DNA of 64,000 nucleotides from Actinomycetospora sp. TBRC 11914 (GTDB lineage Bacteria; Actinomycetota; Actinomycetes; Mycobacteriales; Pseudonocardiaceae), in contig NZ_JABBND010000001.1 of the NCBI RefSeq assembly GCF_012933465.1, positions 992,001 to 1,056,000 of the forward strand, written 5' to 3'. Both the position numbers and the translations under genes were made by a program. The notes below the pieces were generated by a model, which saw only the letters and a program-made list of their open reading frames with translations, searched no databases and had not been told where the DNA came from. The stretch's first letter is position 1. Each line of letters opens with the position of its first letter. Shown here one piece after another: positions 1 through 8,576 of this stretch.

Positions 1-2
1 TC

Positions 3-542
3 CAGGGCATCGGCGGCATCGGCGCCAACGCCGTCCAGGGCGCGGCGCACGCCGGCGCGGCCAACATCATCGCCGTCGACCCGGTCGCGTTCAAGCGCGA
101 GAAGGCCCAGGAGCTCGGCGCCACCCACGCCGTCGAGTCGATCGAGGAGGCCACCGAGATCGCCAAGGGCTTCACCAACGGCCAGGGCGCCGACGTCTCC
201 ATCGTCACCATCGGCATCACCAAGCCCGAGCACGTCGGCAACGCCTTCGCCTCGATCCGCAAGCAGGGCACCGTCATCGTCACCGGCCTCGGCGACATCA
301 CCGAGGTCGGCGTGCCGATCCCGATCGGCGAGCTCACCCTGTTCGAGAAGAAGCTCAAGGGGTCGCTGTTCGGCTCGTCGAACCCGCGCGCCGACATCCC
401 CAAGATGCTCGACCTCTACAACAACGGGAAGCTCAAGCTCGACGAGCTCGTCACCAAGCAGTACAAGCTCGACGAGGTCGCGCAGGGCTACGAGGACATG
501 CACGCCGGCAAGAACATCCGCGGCGTCCTCATCTTCGACTGA
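3..542 (+). CDS. NDMA-dependent (nicotinoprotein) alcohol dehydrogenase, C-terminal part
   Basis: The 5' end lies outside the window; 179 residues remain, closed by TGA. The visible part is the cofactor-binding half and C-terminus of a zinc-type medium-chain alcohol dehydrogenase. It starts inside the dinucleotide-binding glycine motif (QGIGGIGANAVQGA) and continues through the IIAVDP strand that binds the adenosine ribose. The tail VAQGYEDMHAGKNIRGVLIF is typical of the actinobacterial NDMA-dependent enzymes, which hold NAD(H) permanently and oxidise primary alcohols to aldehydes with an external acceptor. The catalytic zinc ligands would be upstream and cannot be checked. An ordinary NAD-dependent MDR enzyme is the alternative. 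Confidence 0.85.
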   Translation, partial: QGIGGIGANAVQGAAHAGAANIIAVDPVAFKREKAQELGATHAVESIEEATEIAKGFTNGQGADVSIVTIGITKPEHVGNAFASIRKQGTVIVTGLGDITEVGVPIPIGELTLFEKKLKGSLFGSSNPRADIPKMLDLYNNGKLKLDELVTKQYKLDEVAQGYEDMHAGKNIRGVLIFD

Positions 543-592
543 GTCCTCGACCGATCCTCCGGAGAACCACGATCAGCACCACCACGAACGGC

Positions 593-1534
593 GTGCTGCC
601 CCGGGCCGGCGTCCTGCCGGCCCGGGGCATGCTCGACTCGGCCCGCGCGGCCGTCGTCGGGCGCCACACCGAGTCCGAGGTCCTCGCCGCCGCGCTCGCC
701 TCCGGGCGCAGCATCCTGCTCGAGGGACCGCCGGGCACCGGCAAGACGACCCTGCTGCGCGCGCTCGCGGAGGGCGCGGGCGTGGGCTTCGAACTGGTGG
801 AGGGGAACGCCGAGCTCTCCCCCACCCGCCTCGTCGGCCACCACGATCCCTCGCGGGTGCTCACCGAGGACTACCGCCCCGAGAACTTCGTCCCGGGACC
901 CCTGGTGCGCGCCCTGCAGAGCGGGTCGCTGCTCTACGTCGAGGAGCTCAACCGGGTCCCCGAGGAGACGCTCAACGTCCTGCTCGGGGTGCTCTCGGAG
1001 CGGCGGCTGCACGTGCCGCGGCTGGGCGTCGTCGACGCGGTGTCGACGTTCCGGCTCGTCGCGGCCATGAACCCCTCCGACGGCGTCGGCACCGGGCGCA
1101 TCACGCCCGCGCTCTACGACCGCTCCTGCCGGGTCGCCTTCGACCACCAGAGCGCGGACGAGGAGCTCGCGATCGTCGAGCGGGGCTCCGCCGACGAGCA
1201 CGCCGAGGCCTTCGCGCGGCGGGCCGTCGAGGCGGTGCGGGCGACCCGCTCGCACCCCGACCTGCGGCTCGGGTCGTCGGTGCGCGGCGCGCTCGACCTG
1301 GTCGCGCTGGCCTCCTCGCTGGCCGCGCTGCGGGGCGAGGCGCAGCCGTCGGAGGACACCGGCGCGGACGCGGCCCGCGCGGCGCTCACCGGCCGGGTCG
1401 TGCTGGTGGAGGGCTCGCCGCGCACCGTCGAGGAGGTCGTCACCGCGATCTGGGCGGCGACGGCGCCCCGTCCCGACGACGCCGGGTCCGGCTCGTCCGG
1501 CGCGCCCGAGGGGGACGGCGCGGGAAAAGCCTGA
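593..1534 (+). CDS. MoxR-type AAA+ ATPase
   Basis: A 313-residue AAA+ ATPase of the MoxR/CbbQ type, which usually acts as a chaperone with a VWA-domain partner to activate or insert cofactors into other proteins. Walker A is GPPGTGKT (residues 45-52), Walker B is LLYVEELNR (about 113-121) and sensor 1 is AAMNPS (about 157-162). The C-terminus is a short helical lid followed by a Gly/Pro-rich tail. A VWA gene follows 32 bases downstream on the same strand, the usual pairing. The start is unsure: the GTG at 593 has no ribosome site at normal distance, and the GGAG at 561-564 is 28 bases away, so the first residues may differ. The client protein is not evident nearby. Confidence 0.85.
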   Translation: MLPRAGVLPARGMLDSARAAVVGRHTESEVLAAALASGRSILLEGPPGTGKTTLLRALAEGAGVGFELVEGNAELSPTRLVGHHDPSRVLTEDYRPENFVPGPLVRALQSGSLLYVEELNRVPEETLNVLLGVLSERRLHVPRLGVVDAVSTFRLVAAMNPSDGVGTGRITPALYDRSCRVAFDHQSADEELAIVERGSADEHAEAFARRAVEAVRATRSHPDLRLGSSVRGALDLVALASSLAALRGEAQPSEDTGADAARAALTGRVVLVEGSPRTVEEVVTAIWAATAPRPDDAGSGSSGAPEGDGAGKA

Positions 1535-1566
1535 CCCCGGGCCGTTCGCCCGGGGCGCCACCCCGG

Positions 1567-2493
1567 GTGGTCTCGGACCCGCGCGAGGTCGAGGAGCTGC
1601 TGCGCGATCACTCGCGGCGCACCACGACCCGAGCGGAGCTCGAGCGCAAGCACGGCGACGGCCTCGGCGAGGTCAGCCCGACCGTCGGGGTCCTCGACGA
1701 GGCGGCGGTGGCCTCGCAGGCCGCCACCGACCCCGACGCGGCCGTCGACCTGCTCGCCGACCTCGCCCGCGCCACCGACCCCGGCCTGCGCGCCGCGGCC
1801 CGCCGGCTGGCGGCCCGGCTCGTGGTGCGCCCGCCGCGGGTCGGCCGCGAGGAGCGCCGGGGCACCACGCGCCTCGCGACGGTCGACCGGGAGGGCCCGG
1901 ACCTCGACCTCGACGCGACCCTCGAGCAGTCCCCCCGCCCGTCGGAGGGCGACCTGCGCTGGCGCGGGTGGCGTTCCTCGGCCCGGGCGACGGTGCTGCT
2001 GGTCGACGCGTCCGGGTCGGTGGCGGGCGCACCGCTGACGACGGCGGTGACGACGGCGGGCGCACTCGCGGCCGGGCTGCGGCCCGACGACGAGCTCGGC
2101 GTCGTCGCGTTCTGGTCGCGGGCGGTCGTGCTGCGCGACCGGGCCTCGGTGCGGCCGGCGTCGTCGGTGCTGGACGCGCTGTTCGACCTGCGCGGCGGGT
2201 CCACCACCGACCTCGGCCTGGGCCTGCGCACCGCCCTGGCCCAGCTGCGCGACGCCCGCGCCGCGCACCGCGAGGTCGTCGTGCTCACCGACGGCGCGTG
2301 GAACGAGGGCGAGGACCCGGTCCCGGTCGCGGCGCGGAGCGGGGCGACGGTGTCGGTGCTGCGCACGGTCGACTCGGCCGAGGCGGTCGCGGCGTGCTCC
2401 CGGCTGGCCGGTGCCGGGGGCGGGCGGCACGCGCCGCTGCTGCGGGCCTCGGACGCCCCGGCCGCGGTGGCGTCGGTGCTGCGGCTCCGCTGA
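1567..2493 (+). CDS. VWA-domain protein, MoxR partner
   Basis: A 308-residue protein with an alpha-helical, charged N-terminal half (about 1-125) and a von Willebrand factor A domain (about 140-300). The metal-ion-dependent adhesion site is visible: DASGS at 147-151, threonines in GGSTTD near 213 and the aspartate of LTDGAWN near 242. MIDAS sites bind a divalent metal and a partner protein. It follows the MoxR ATPase gene by 32 bases, so the two probably form one complex. It has no signal peptide or membrane segment, so it should be cytoplasmic. The arrangement resembles the CoxE/VWA proteins of MoxR operons, but the substrate is unknown. Confidence 0.8.
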   Translation: MVSDPREVEELLRDHSRRTTTRAELERKHGDGLGEVSPTVGVLDEAAVASQAATDPDAAVDLLADLARATDPGLRAAARRLAARLVVRPPRVGREERRGTTRLATVDREGPDLDLDATLEQSPRPSEGDLRWRGWRSSARATVLLVDASGSVAGAPLTTAVTTAGALAAGLRPDDELGVVAFWSRAVVLRDRASVRPASSVLDALFDLRGGSTTDLGLGLRTALAQLRDARAAHREVVVLTDGAWNEGEDPVPVAARSGATVSVLRTVDSAEAVAACSRLAGAGGGRHAPLLRASDAPAAVASVLRLR

Positions 2494-2503
2494 GCTCCTG
2501 GAC

Positions 2504-2556
2504 GGGACGAACGACGCGTTCGTGCACATAGACGCCACGAACGAGTCGTTCGTCCC
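2504..2556. terminator. ACGAACG-type hairpin
   Basis: A 21-base stem (2504-2524 with 2536-2556) with a single mismatch and an 11-base loop, 10 bases after the VWA stop. Each arm is itself nearly palindromic (ACGAACGACGCGTTCGT and ACGAACGAGTCGTTCGT), so a cruciform or two small hairpins can also form. There is no U-tract. It belongs with the hairpin at 51601-51648, which starts with the same ACGAACG and ends CGTTCGT. A terminator is the simplest reading; a protein-binding site is possible. Confidence 0.6.
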
Positions 2557-2577
2557 CGCTGGTGGGAGGGTCCTGGG

Positions 2578-3486
2578 GTGCCCGTCGAGCTCGGTCTGAG
2601 CCTGCCCCAGTTCGGTCCCTTCGCGGGCGACGCCGCGCGGATCGGGCGGTTCGCCGCCGACGCCGAGGCGGCCGGCGCGGCCTCGCTGTGGGTCGGCGAC
2701 CGGCTGCTGGCCGCGCGGCGACCCACGGTCGGCTACCTGGGCCGCGACACGATCCCCGAGACGTTCCGCCGGGCCCTCGACCCGTTCGCCGTCCTCGCGG
2801 CCGCGGCCGTCACGACGACGACCGCCACGCTCGGCACGAGTGTGCTCGTCGCGCCGCTCTACGCGCCCGCGGTGCTGGCGCGGTCGCTGGCGACGATCGC
2901 CGGCCTGGCCGACGGCCGGCTGGTCGCCGGGCTCGGCATCGGCTGGTCGCCCGAGGAGTACGCGGCCGCCGGCGTCGGGTTCGACCACCGCGGCGCCCGG
3001 CTCGACGAGCTCCTCGACCACCTCGAGGTGCTGTGGTCCGGCCGCGACGAGACCCCCGAGGGCCGGTTCTGGGCGACGCCCGCCGCGTACGTCGAGACGC
3101 CCTCGCCGCGGGTGCCGCTCTGGGCGTCGGCGTTCTCCGACGCGGCGCTGCGCCGGGTCGGGCGGCGCTGCGACGGCTGGTTGCCGTCCGCGTGGATCCG
3201 CGACCCGGCCGTCGAGACCGCCCGCGCCGTCGCCGAGCGGCTCGCGGGGCTGCGCCCGGTGATCGACGCCGCTGCGCTCGAGGCCGGCCGCGACCCCGCC
3301 GCGATCCCGACGGTGCTCCGCGTCAACTTCGCGGCCGGGGTCGGGCGCGACGAGCTCGCCGAGGCGGTCACGCTGCTCGTCGAGCAGACCGGCTTCCGGC
3401 GGGTGTTCCTCGACCCGGTGTACCGCGACGCGACCCTCGAGGACTGGCTGGGGAGCTTCACGCACCTCCGCGACGCCCTGGCCTGA
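2578..3486 (+). CDS. LLM-class F420-dependent oxidoreductase
   Basis: A 302-residue luciferase-like monooxygenase-fold (TIM barrel) protein. Family features are the N-terminal LSLPQFGPF strand, ASLWVGDRLL, the VLVAPLYAPAVLARSLATI segment and GRLVAGLGIGWSPEEY, which carries the GxGxGWS/PEE signature of F420-dependent members. Such enzymes transfer hydride between F420H2 and a small organic substrate; the substrate cannot be read from sequence. The GTG at 2578 is preceded by GGGAGG. It stands alone between a hairpin and a convergent gene whose stop is only 2 bases away. FMN-dependent activity is the alternative. Confidence 0.8.
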   Translation: MPVELGLSLPQFGPFAGDAARIGRFAADAEAAGAASLWVGDRLLAARRPTVGYLGRDTIPETFRRALDPFAVLAAAAVTTTTATLGTSVLVAPLYAPAVLARSLATIAGLADGRLVAGLGIGWSPEEYAAAGVGFDHRGARLDELLDHLEVLWSGRDETPEGRFWATPAAYVETPSPRVPLWASAFSDAALRRVGRRCDGWLPSAWIRDPAVETARAVAERLAGLRPVIDAAALEAGRDPAAIPTVLRVNFAAGVGRDELAEAVTLLVEQTGFRRVFLDPVYRDATLEDWLGSFTHLRDALA

Positions 3487-3488
3487 GA

Positions 3489-4271
3489 TCAGCCCGCGCG
3501 GCGCGCGAGCTCGCGGGCCAGCCCGGCCCGGTCGGTGGGCACCACCCGCGCCCGGGGGCCCGTGACCTCCACCACCATCCGCCCGGCCGCGGCGTCGACG
3601 ACCGTCAGCGGGCCCACCCGCCGGCGGCCCGTCGCGTCCTGGACCGCGGCCCCGAGCTGGACCTGACGGCGCGGCGGCTCGGCCCGCAGCGCGGCGAGCC
3701 GGTGGGCGATCGCGGGCGGGAGGTCGTGCAGCGGGCGGTCGCCGAACAGTGCCGCGGCGGGCACCGTCATCGGGATCCCGGGAAGCGGGGGCTCGTCGGG
3801 GAGCCCGGCGAGGGCCGCGGTGGCCAGGAACCCGACGAGCGCCGCGACCGGGCCGGCGCCGCGCGACGCCAGGTCGAGCACGACGCCGCGCCGGTCCGGG
3901 TCCGGCTCGGCGACCACGGCGAGCTGCCCGGACACCGCGGCGTGGCGGTGCCGCGCCACGGCGGAGGGGCCCTCCCAGCACCGGAGGTCGACCTCGACCT
4001 CCGGGCGGGCGAGGACCGCGAGCGCGTCCGCGAGGTCGCCGACCGGGACCGGCGGGGTGCCGGGCGGCCCGGTGCGCGCGAGGCCCCGGGTGTGCAGCGC
4101 CGCCAGCGCGGCCCGGTCGGCGGCGTCGCGGGCGGAGAGGGTGGCGCCGTGGTCGGGCATCTCCAGCAGCGGCAGGCGGTCGCCCAGGCGCAGGTGGCGC
4201 CACGCGGCGAGGAAGGCGTCCCCGTCGAGGCGCAGCCGCCGGGCGGGCGCCTCGGGCACGGAGGCGGTCAT
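3489..4271 (-). CDS. ESX secretion-associated EspG family protein
   Basis: A 260-residue protein resembling the EspG family. EspG proteins are cytosolic chaperones that bind one type VII (ESX) substrate, the PPE proteins, and keep them soluble until export. The N-terminus (RLRLDGDAFLAAWRHLRLGD) and the mixed beta/alpha body with a late GRMVVEVTGP segment fit. Its ATG overlaps the stop of the upstream PPE gene (ATGA), so the pair is translationally coupled, as expected for a chaperone and its client. No EccC, EccD, MycP or WXG100 gene is in the window, so the secretion machine must be elsewhere. Family assignment is from pattern and context. Confidence 0.72.
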   Translation of the reverse strand: MTASVPEAPARRLRLDGDAFLAAWRHLRLGDRLPLLEMPDHGATLSARDAADRAALAALHTRGLARTGPPGTPPVPVGDLADALAVLARPEVEVDLRCWEGPSAVARHRHAAVSGQLAVVAEPDPDRRGVVLDLASRGAGPVAALVGFLATAALAGLPDEPPLPGIPMTVPAAALFGDRPLHDLPPAIAHRLAALRAEPPRRQVQLGAAVQDATGRRRVGPLTVVDAAAGRMVVEVTGPRARVVPTDRAGLARELARRAG

Positions 4272-5767
4272 TCGCCGATGACGGGCGGGGCGACGCGGGG
4301 GAGCTCGCCCGCGATGGCGTCGGGATCGTCCTCGTGCAGGTAGGCGGCCCGGGGAAGGCGCTGGTCGCCCGCCCCGGCGCCCCCGTAGCCGCCGAGCGGC
4401 GCGAACGGGAGCGCGCCCTCGGTGGCGGGTGCGGGGCCGGCGCGCCCGCCGAGCGCGGACTCGAGGATCGGGCGGCCCGTGCCCGTGCGGGCACCGGGTT
4501 CGAGGACGGGACGGCCGCCGGCACCGTCAGGTGCGGGGGAACCGGGTCGCGGCGACTCGGTCCCGGCGGGACTGCCCGGGCTCCCGACGACGGGTCCGGC
4601 CCGTCCGGCACCGACCGGGGCACCAGGACCGCCGCCGCCCCCACCGGTTCGGCCAGCGCCGGTGTCGCCCACCCCACCGGGACCGCCGCCTCGACCCCCC
4701 GGGCCCACGCCGCCCACCAGGCCGCCCTCGGCACCCGCGCCACCGGCACCCGTGCCCGCGGCGCCGGCTCCCGTGCCGCCCGGACCTGTCCCGCCCGCCC
4801 CGGCGGCGCCGGCTCCCGTGCCGCCTGCCCGGCCGGCTCCCGGGAGCACCGCCCCGCCCCCGACCCCACCGCCACCGACCCCACCGCCTCCGGTCCCGGC
4901 GCCTCCGGTCCCGCCGCTCCCGGGGGCTCCGCCAACCCCGGCCCCCGGGACTCCCGCAGCCCCGCCGGCCCCCGCCCCGCCGGCTCCCGGGAGCTCCCCG
5001 CCCGCACCCGGCGTCCCGGGAGCCCCGGCCCCCGCCGCGCCACCGCCCGGGACCGCACCGCCCTGGCCGGCGGTCGGGGCGCCACCCGTTCCGGGCGCGC
5101 CGGGAAGGCCGGGCGCCCCGGCACCCCCCGCTCCCCCGCCCGGCGCGCCCGTCCGCGGCACGCCGTTGGAGCCCACCGCTGCGCCGCCCGCACCCGTCGT
5201 CGTCGGGACGGATCCCGAAACCGGCGGGACGACGCTGATCTTCGGAGCGCCGCCCGGCGGCGCGTCGAACCGGGGCAGCGCCGACGAGCGCAGGGCGCTG
5301 TCGTCCTGGTAGCGCACCATCGCCGAGCGGGCCTGGCGCTCGGCGTCGAGCGAGGCCCGCTCCGCGAGGTCGGCGTCGACCGCGGCGAGCCCGCCGGCCT
5401 GCTCCCACGTCATCCGGGTGACCGGGGCCCGCGCGGACGCCGGGGCCGGCGGCGGCACCGCGGCGCGGGTGCTGGTCAGCGCCCGGGACTGCTCGTGCGA
5501 GACCGACCCGACCGCGTCGCTGAACGCCCGCGCCTGGTCGGCCCACGTGCCCATCGGGCCGACCGCGCCCCGTGCCGCGTCGGCCGCCGCCCCGGTCCGG
5601 GTGGCCGTGATGCCCTGCGTGGCCTGCTCCACCGAGCCCGCGACCTGCCGCAGCCGGGACGCGAGCTGGTTCCACGCGCCGCCGGCCTCGGAGAACCCGG
5701 AACCGCCGCCCTGCAACTGCGCATAGATCTCGGCGTGCGACCGCGCCTCCCAGTTCACGTCGAACAC
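4268..5767 (-). CDS. PPE-domain protein with Gly/Pro-rich tail
   Basis: A 499-residue protein in two parts. Residues 1-150 are helical and PPE-like: MFDVNWEARSHAEIYAQLQG, a GGAWNQLASRLR segment and a second long helix pair suited to bind a WXG100 partner. From about 190 to 420 it is almost only Gly, Ala, Pro and Thr (GAPG and GTG-type runs), a long disordered linker, with a short conserved-looking tail ending PDAIAGELPRVAPPVIGE. Such proteins are ESX substrates found at the cell surface. GTG start with GGGGAGG upstream. It is coupled to the EspG gene by a 4-base overlap. The repetitive DNA is likely to vary in length between strains. Confidence 0.72.
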   Translation of the reverse strand: MFDVNWEARSHAEIYAQLQGGGSGFSEAGGAWNQLASRLRQVAGSVEQATQGITATRTGAAADAARGAVGPMGTWADQARAFSDAVGSVSHEQSRALTSTRAAVPPPAPASARAPVTRMTWEQAGGLAAVDADLAERASLDAERQARSAMVRYQDDSALRSSALPRFDAPPGGAPKISVVPPVSGSVPTTTGAGGAAVGSNGVPRTGAPGGGAGGAGAPGLPGAPGTGGAPTAGQGGAVPGGGAAGAGAPGTPGAGGELPGAGGAGAGGAAGVPGAGVGGAPGSGGTGGAGTGGGGVGGGGVGGGAVLPGAGRAGGTGAGAAGAGGTGPGGTGAGAAGTGAGGAGAEGGLVGGVGPGGRGGGPGGVGDTGAGRTGGGGGGPGAPVGAGRAGPVVGSPGSPAGTESPRPGSPAPDGAGGRPVLEPGARTGTGRPILESALGGRAGPAPATEGALPFAPLGGYGGAGAGDQRLPRAAYLHEDDPDAIAGELPRVAPPVIGE

Positions 5768-5833
5768 GCCGACCTCCCCTTCCCCGGGCAGGCAAGCACA
5801 CCGCCCCGGCGCGCGGGGGCGGTTCGGGAGAAC

Positions 5834-6298
5834 TCAGGCGGGCAGGAGCAGCGCCGTCGCGACGGCGGCCAGGCCCTCGCCGCGGCCGGTGAGCCCGAGG
5901 CCGTCGGACGTCGTCCCGGACACCGCGACCGGTCCGCCGAGCGCGTCGGACAGGACCTGCTGGGCCTCGCCGCGCCGGGTGCCGATCTTCGGCCGGTTCC
6001 CGATCACCTGGACGGCGGCGTTGCCGAGGACCCACCCGTCGTCGGCGACCAGCCGGCGCACCTCGCCGAGCAGCCGCACCCCGGACGCGCCGGCCCACTC
6101 CGGTCGTCCGGTGCCGAACACCGCCCCGACGTCGCCGAGCCCGGCCGCGGAGAGGACGGCGTCGCAGAGCGCGTGCGCGGCGACGTCGCCGTCGGAGTGC
6201 CCGGCGCAGCCCGGCACGCCCTCCCAGAGCAGCCCGGCGACCCAGCAGGGGACGCCGTCGGTCAGCGGGTGCACGTCGGTGCCGATGCCGACCCTCAT
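5834..6298 (-). CDS. ispF: 2-C-methyl-D-erythritol 2,4-cyclodiphosphate synthase
   Basis: IspF converts CDP-methylerythritol 2-phosphate to the cyclic diphosphate with release of CMP, the fifth step of the MEP pathway to isoprenoids. The 154-residue length is normal. The zinc ligands are visible as GTDVH (Asp8, His10) and His42 in [12 protein letters not shown], and the conserved GNRPKIG and [14 protein letters not shown] segments are present. It lies downstream of ispD on the same strand, but the 175-base gap is filled by two tandem 56-bp repeats, so expression may be partly uncoupled from carD-ispD. Confidence 0.96.
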   Translation of the reverse strand: MRVGIGTDVHPLTDGVPCWVAGLLWEGVPGCAGHSDGDVAAHALCDAVLSAAGLGDVGAVFGTGRPEWAGASGVRLLGEVRRLVADDGWVLGNAAVQVIGNRPKIGTRRGEAQQVLSDALGGPVAVSGTTSDGLGLTGRGEGLAAVATALLLPA

Positions 6299-6320
6299 CG
6301 GCGGACCCGGCTCGCGGCGT

Positions 6321-6376
6321 CGAGGGGCACGGCAGGCAGCCTCGAGGTCCCGACGACGGGCGTGGTGTGCCCCTCA
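6321..6376 (+). repeat. 56-bp inverted-end element, copy 1
   Basis: Begins CGAGGGGCAC and ends GTGCCCCTCA, so the 10-base ends pair with one mismatch; the inside reads GGCAGGCAGCC near the left end and GGCGTGGTGTG near the right. It is exactly 56 bases long, like the four other copies in this window (6404, 32313, 41969, 42063). It lies between ispD and ispF, 27 bases from copy 2 in the same orientation. Confidence 0.7.
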
Positions 6377-6403
6377 CGACGACGCCACCGGTCACCCGTC
6401 CCT

Positions 6404-6459
6404 CGAGGGGCACAGCAGGCAGGACGGTGCAACCCGCCGCGTGCGTGTGGTGCCCCTCG
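6404..6459 (+). repeat. 56-bp inverted-end element, copy 2
   Basis: CGAGGGGCAC to GTGCCCCTCG, perfect 10-base inverted ends, 56 bases in total, tandem with copy 1. The first 19 bases match copy 1 except at one position, whereas the middle has diverged. That pattern suggests selection on the ends or the folded form rather than on the whole sequence. Confidence 0.7.
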
Positions 6460-6473
6460 CGGCCGCCGTGAGA

Positions 6474-7166
6474 TCACCGGCGGACCTCCGCCCCGACGAG
6501 CGCCTCGGCCATCGCGAGGTCGAGCGGCGTCGTGATCTTGAACGCACGCGGATCCCCCGGAACGGTGACGACCTCGCCACCGACCGCCTCGACGAGCCCG
6601 GCGTCGTCCGTGGCGCGGGACGCCGTCGGGGAGGTGGCCGCGGCCTCGTGGGCGCGGCGCAGGACGTCGGGCGCGAAGCCCTGGGGGGTCTGGACGGCGA
6701 GCAGCCCGGTCCGGTCGACGGGGCCGACGACGCGGCCCGCGGTGTCGACCCGCCGGACGGTGTCGGCCACCGGGAGGGCCGGGATCACGGCCCCGTGCCC
6801 GGCCCGCACCGCGTCGACGACCGCCGCCGTCACCGCCGCGGGGCACAGGCACCGGGCGGCGTCGTGGACGAGCACCACCCCGGCGTCGCCGACCGCGTCG
6901 AGCCCGAGCGCGACCGAAGCGACCCGGTCCGCGCCCCCGGGGACGACGTCGACGCCCGCCGGGAGCACCGCCCGCATCTCGGCGAGGTTCGCAGCGGGCG
7001 CGACGACGACGACCGCGTCGACCGACCCGGAGGCGAGCAGACCGTCGACCGCCCGCGCGACCATGGCCTCACCCGCGACGGGGACCAGGGCCTTGGGGCG
7101 GCCGGCACCGAGCCGTTCTCCGGACCCGGCCGCGGGCACGACCGCGACGACGGGCCGCGAGGACAC
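6474..7166 (-). CDS. ispD: 2-C-methyl-D-erythritol 4-phosphate cytidylyltransferase
   Basis: IspD joins CTP and MEP to form CDP-methylerythritol in the MEP isoprenoid pathway. At 230 residues it has normal length. The CTP-binding loop PAAGSGERLG (11-20) with Lys25 in GRPKAL is present. So are the conserved LVHDAARCL, ALPVADTVRRV and QTPQGFAPDVLRRAH segments, and the C-terminal ATDDAGLVEA and GDPRAFKITTPLDL. It follows carD by only 14 bases, so the two are probably cotranscribed, as in mycobacteria. The downstream partner ispF is separated by repeats. Confidence 0.96.
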   Translation of the reverse strand: MSSRPVVAVVPAAGSGERLGAGRPKALVPVAGEAMVARAVDGLLASGSVDAVVVVAPAANLAEMRAVLPAGVDVVPGGADRVASVALGLDAVGDAGVVLVHDAARCLCPAAVTAAVVDAVRAGHGAVIPALPVADTVRRVDTAGRVVGPVDRTGLLAVQTPQGFAPDVLRRAHEAAATSPTASRATDDAGLVEAVGGEVVTVPGDPRAFKITTPLDLAMAEALVGAEVRR

Positions 7167-7180
7167 CGGGTGCGGTGGGG

Positions 7181-7663
7181 TCAGGAGGCGAGGACCTGGT
7201 CGAGGAGCGACTCGGCCGCCACCTCGTCGGTGCCCTCGGCGAGGGCCAGCTCGCTCACGAGGATCTGCCGGGCCTTGGCGAGCATGCGCTTCTCACCCGC
7301 CGACAGGCCGCGGTCCTTCTCCCGGCGCCAGAGGTCGCGGACGACCTCGGCCACCTTGTTCACGTCACCCGACGCCAGCTTCTCGAGGTTCGCCTTGTAC
7401 CGGCGCGACCAGTTGGTCGGCTCCTCGGTGTGCGGGGCGCGAAGCACCTCGAACACCCGGTCCAGGCCCTCCTGGCCGACCACGTCGCGAACACCGACGA
7501 TCTCCGCGTTGTCCGCGGGGACCCGGACCGTCAGGTCGCCCTGGGCAACCTTGAGGACGAGGTACTTCTTCTCCTCGCCCTTGATCGTCCGGGTCTCGAT
7601 CGCCTCGATGAGAGCGGCACCGTGGTGCGGGTAGACGACGGTCTCGCCGACCTTGAAAACCAT
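7181..7663 (-). CDS. carD: CarD family RNA polymerase-binding regulator
   Basis: CarD binds the RNA polymerase beta subunit and stabilises the open complex at most promoters, including rRNA promoters; in mycobacteria it is essential. The 160-residue protein begins [19 protein letters not shown] (the Tudor-like RNA polymerase-interacting domain). It then has the helical DNA-binding domain, including [20 protein letters not shown], with the tryptophan that wedges into the upstream edge of the bubble. The ATG at 7663 was chosen because homology starts there and a GGGG run lies just upstream; the frame stays open further upstream but with no conserved sequence. Confidence 0.95.
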   Translation of the reverse strand: MVFKVGETVVYPHHGAALIEAIETRTIKGEEKKYLVLKVAQGDLTVRVPADNAEIVGVRDVVGQEGLDRVFEVLRAPHTEEPTNWSRRYKANLEKLASGDVNKVAEVVRDLWRREKDRGLSAGEKRMLAKARQILVSELALAEGTDEVAAESLLDQVLAS

Positions 7664-7994
7664 GTGTCCCCTAGCCCCTTTCGCTGCTTCCAGGTTAACA
7701 CGTCCGCGACACGACCACGGAGGGGGATCGGACCGTCTTCGCAGGTCAGGGGGTTGACAATCGGGCGATCGCCGTGCTCCCCGAGGTCGGGAGGGCCGTG
7801 GGCGACCGCGGGCGCCCGCCGCGGCGCACTCCGCTGCGCCACCCGGACGGGCGCGCGGCACCGGCAGCGGACACGCCCGTCGGGCGCCCGGGGGCTAGGG
7901 TGTCGCCGATCCGACGGGACGGGCCACCGCGAGCGCGCCGACCCCGCCCCACCACCGGAGAGACCGCGCCGCCGCCCCAGGAGGACACCGCGCC
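7664..7994. other. Divergent intergenic region carD / lpqE-like gene
   Basis: About 330 bases without a supported gene. It must hold the promoters of carD (leftward) and of the lipoprotein gene (rightward). On the + strand there is a TTGACA at 7753-7758 and a possible -10 TAGGGT at 7896-7901, but they are not correctly spaced to each other. A GTTAAC palindrome lies about 35 bases upstream of carD. Frames that stay open here have no start site or composition that supports a gene. Confidence 0.4.
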
Positions 7995-8561
7995 ATGACC
8001 CGCCGATCGACGGGACGCCAGGCACCGACGTCGCGGGGCCGCACGGCGCTGCTCGTCGCGACCCTCCTCGGCGCAGCCGCCCTCGTCCTCTCCGGCTGCA
8101 GCGCCGGGGCGGTGACCCAGACCGACACCACCGTCTCGTCGGTGCCCGGGTCCGAGGGCCAGGTCGGCCAGGTCCTGCTCCGCGACATCACGCTGGACCC
8201 GGGCACGGCCGTCGTCGTGCCGGCCGGCTCCACGATCACCCTGGCGGGGACCTTCGTGAACCAGGGCCTCGGCGACGACCAGCTGGTCTCGGTGACGAGC
8301 CCCTACGCCTCGCAGGTCCGCAGCGAGGGCGTCACGACGATCCCCGGCAACTCGGCGCTGTCGATGGTCGGCTCGCGGCCCGGCCCGGTCGGCCCGCCGT
8401 CGCCGACGCAGCCCAACGGCACCGTGCGCATCACGCTCGCGGGCGTCACCCAGGTCCTCCACGCGGGCCCGACGTACCCGGTGACCTTCACCTTCGCCAA
8501 GGCCGGCTCGATCACGCTGCCAGTGTCGGTCCAGCCGACGGGCGAGGTCCCGGCCTCCTGA
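7995..8561 (+). CDS. Exported lipoprotein, LpqE-like
   Basis: A 188-residue lipoprotein. The N-terminus has two arginine clusters, a hydrophobic stretch and the lipobox LSGC with the lipidated cysteine near residue 35; the mature part is a small beta-rich domain (VLLRDITLDPGTAVVVPAGS ... TFTFAKAGSITLPV). The position between carD and radA is that of lpqE (Rv3584) in M. tuberculosis, which supports an LpqE relationship. Membrane-anchored at the outer face; function unknown, though the fold looks similar to small copper-chaperone-like or Ig-like domains. No obvious His/Met copper motif was seen. Confidence 0.7.
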   Translation: MTRRSTGRQAPTSRGRTALLVATLLGAAALVLSGCSAGAVTQTDTTVSSVPGSEGQVGQVLLRDITLDPGTAVVVPAGSTITLAGTFVNQGLGDDQLVSVTSPYASQVRSEGVTTIPGNSALSMVGSRPGPVGPPSPTQPNGTVRITLAGVTQVLHAGPTYPVTFTFAKAGSITLPVSVQPTGEVPAS

Positions 8562-8576
8562 CGCGGTGCGCTCCGC

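Noticed and set aside
1114-5193. A very long open frame on the - strand opposite the MoxR, VWA and LLM genes
   Set aside because: It is Arg/Pro/Ala-rich, has no recognisable domain and lies antisense to well supported genes; such frames are common in DNA this GC-rich.
7181-7861. A longer CarD reading frame starting near 7861
   Set aside because: The extra 66 residues are Arg/Pro-rich and unconserved; CarD homology begins at the ATG at 7663, with a purine-rich site just upstream.
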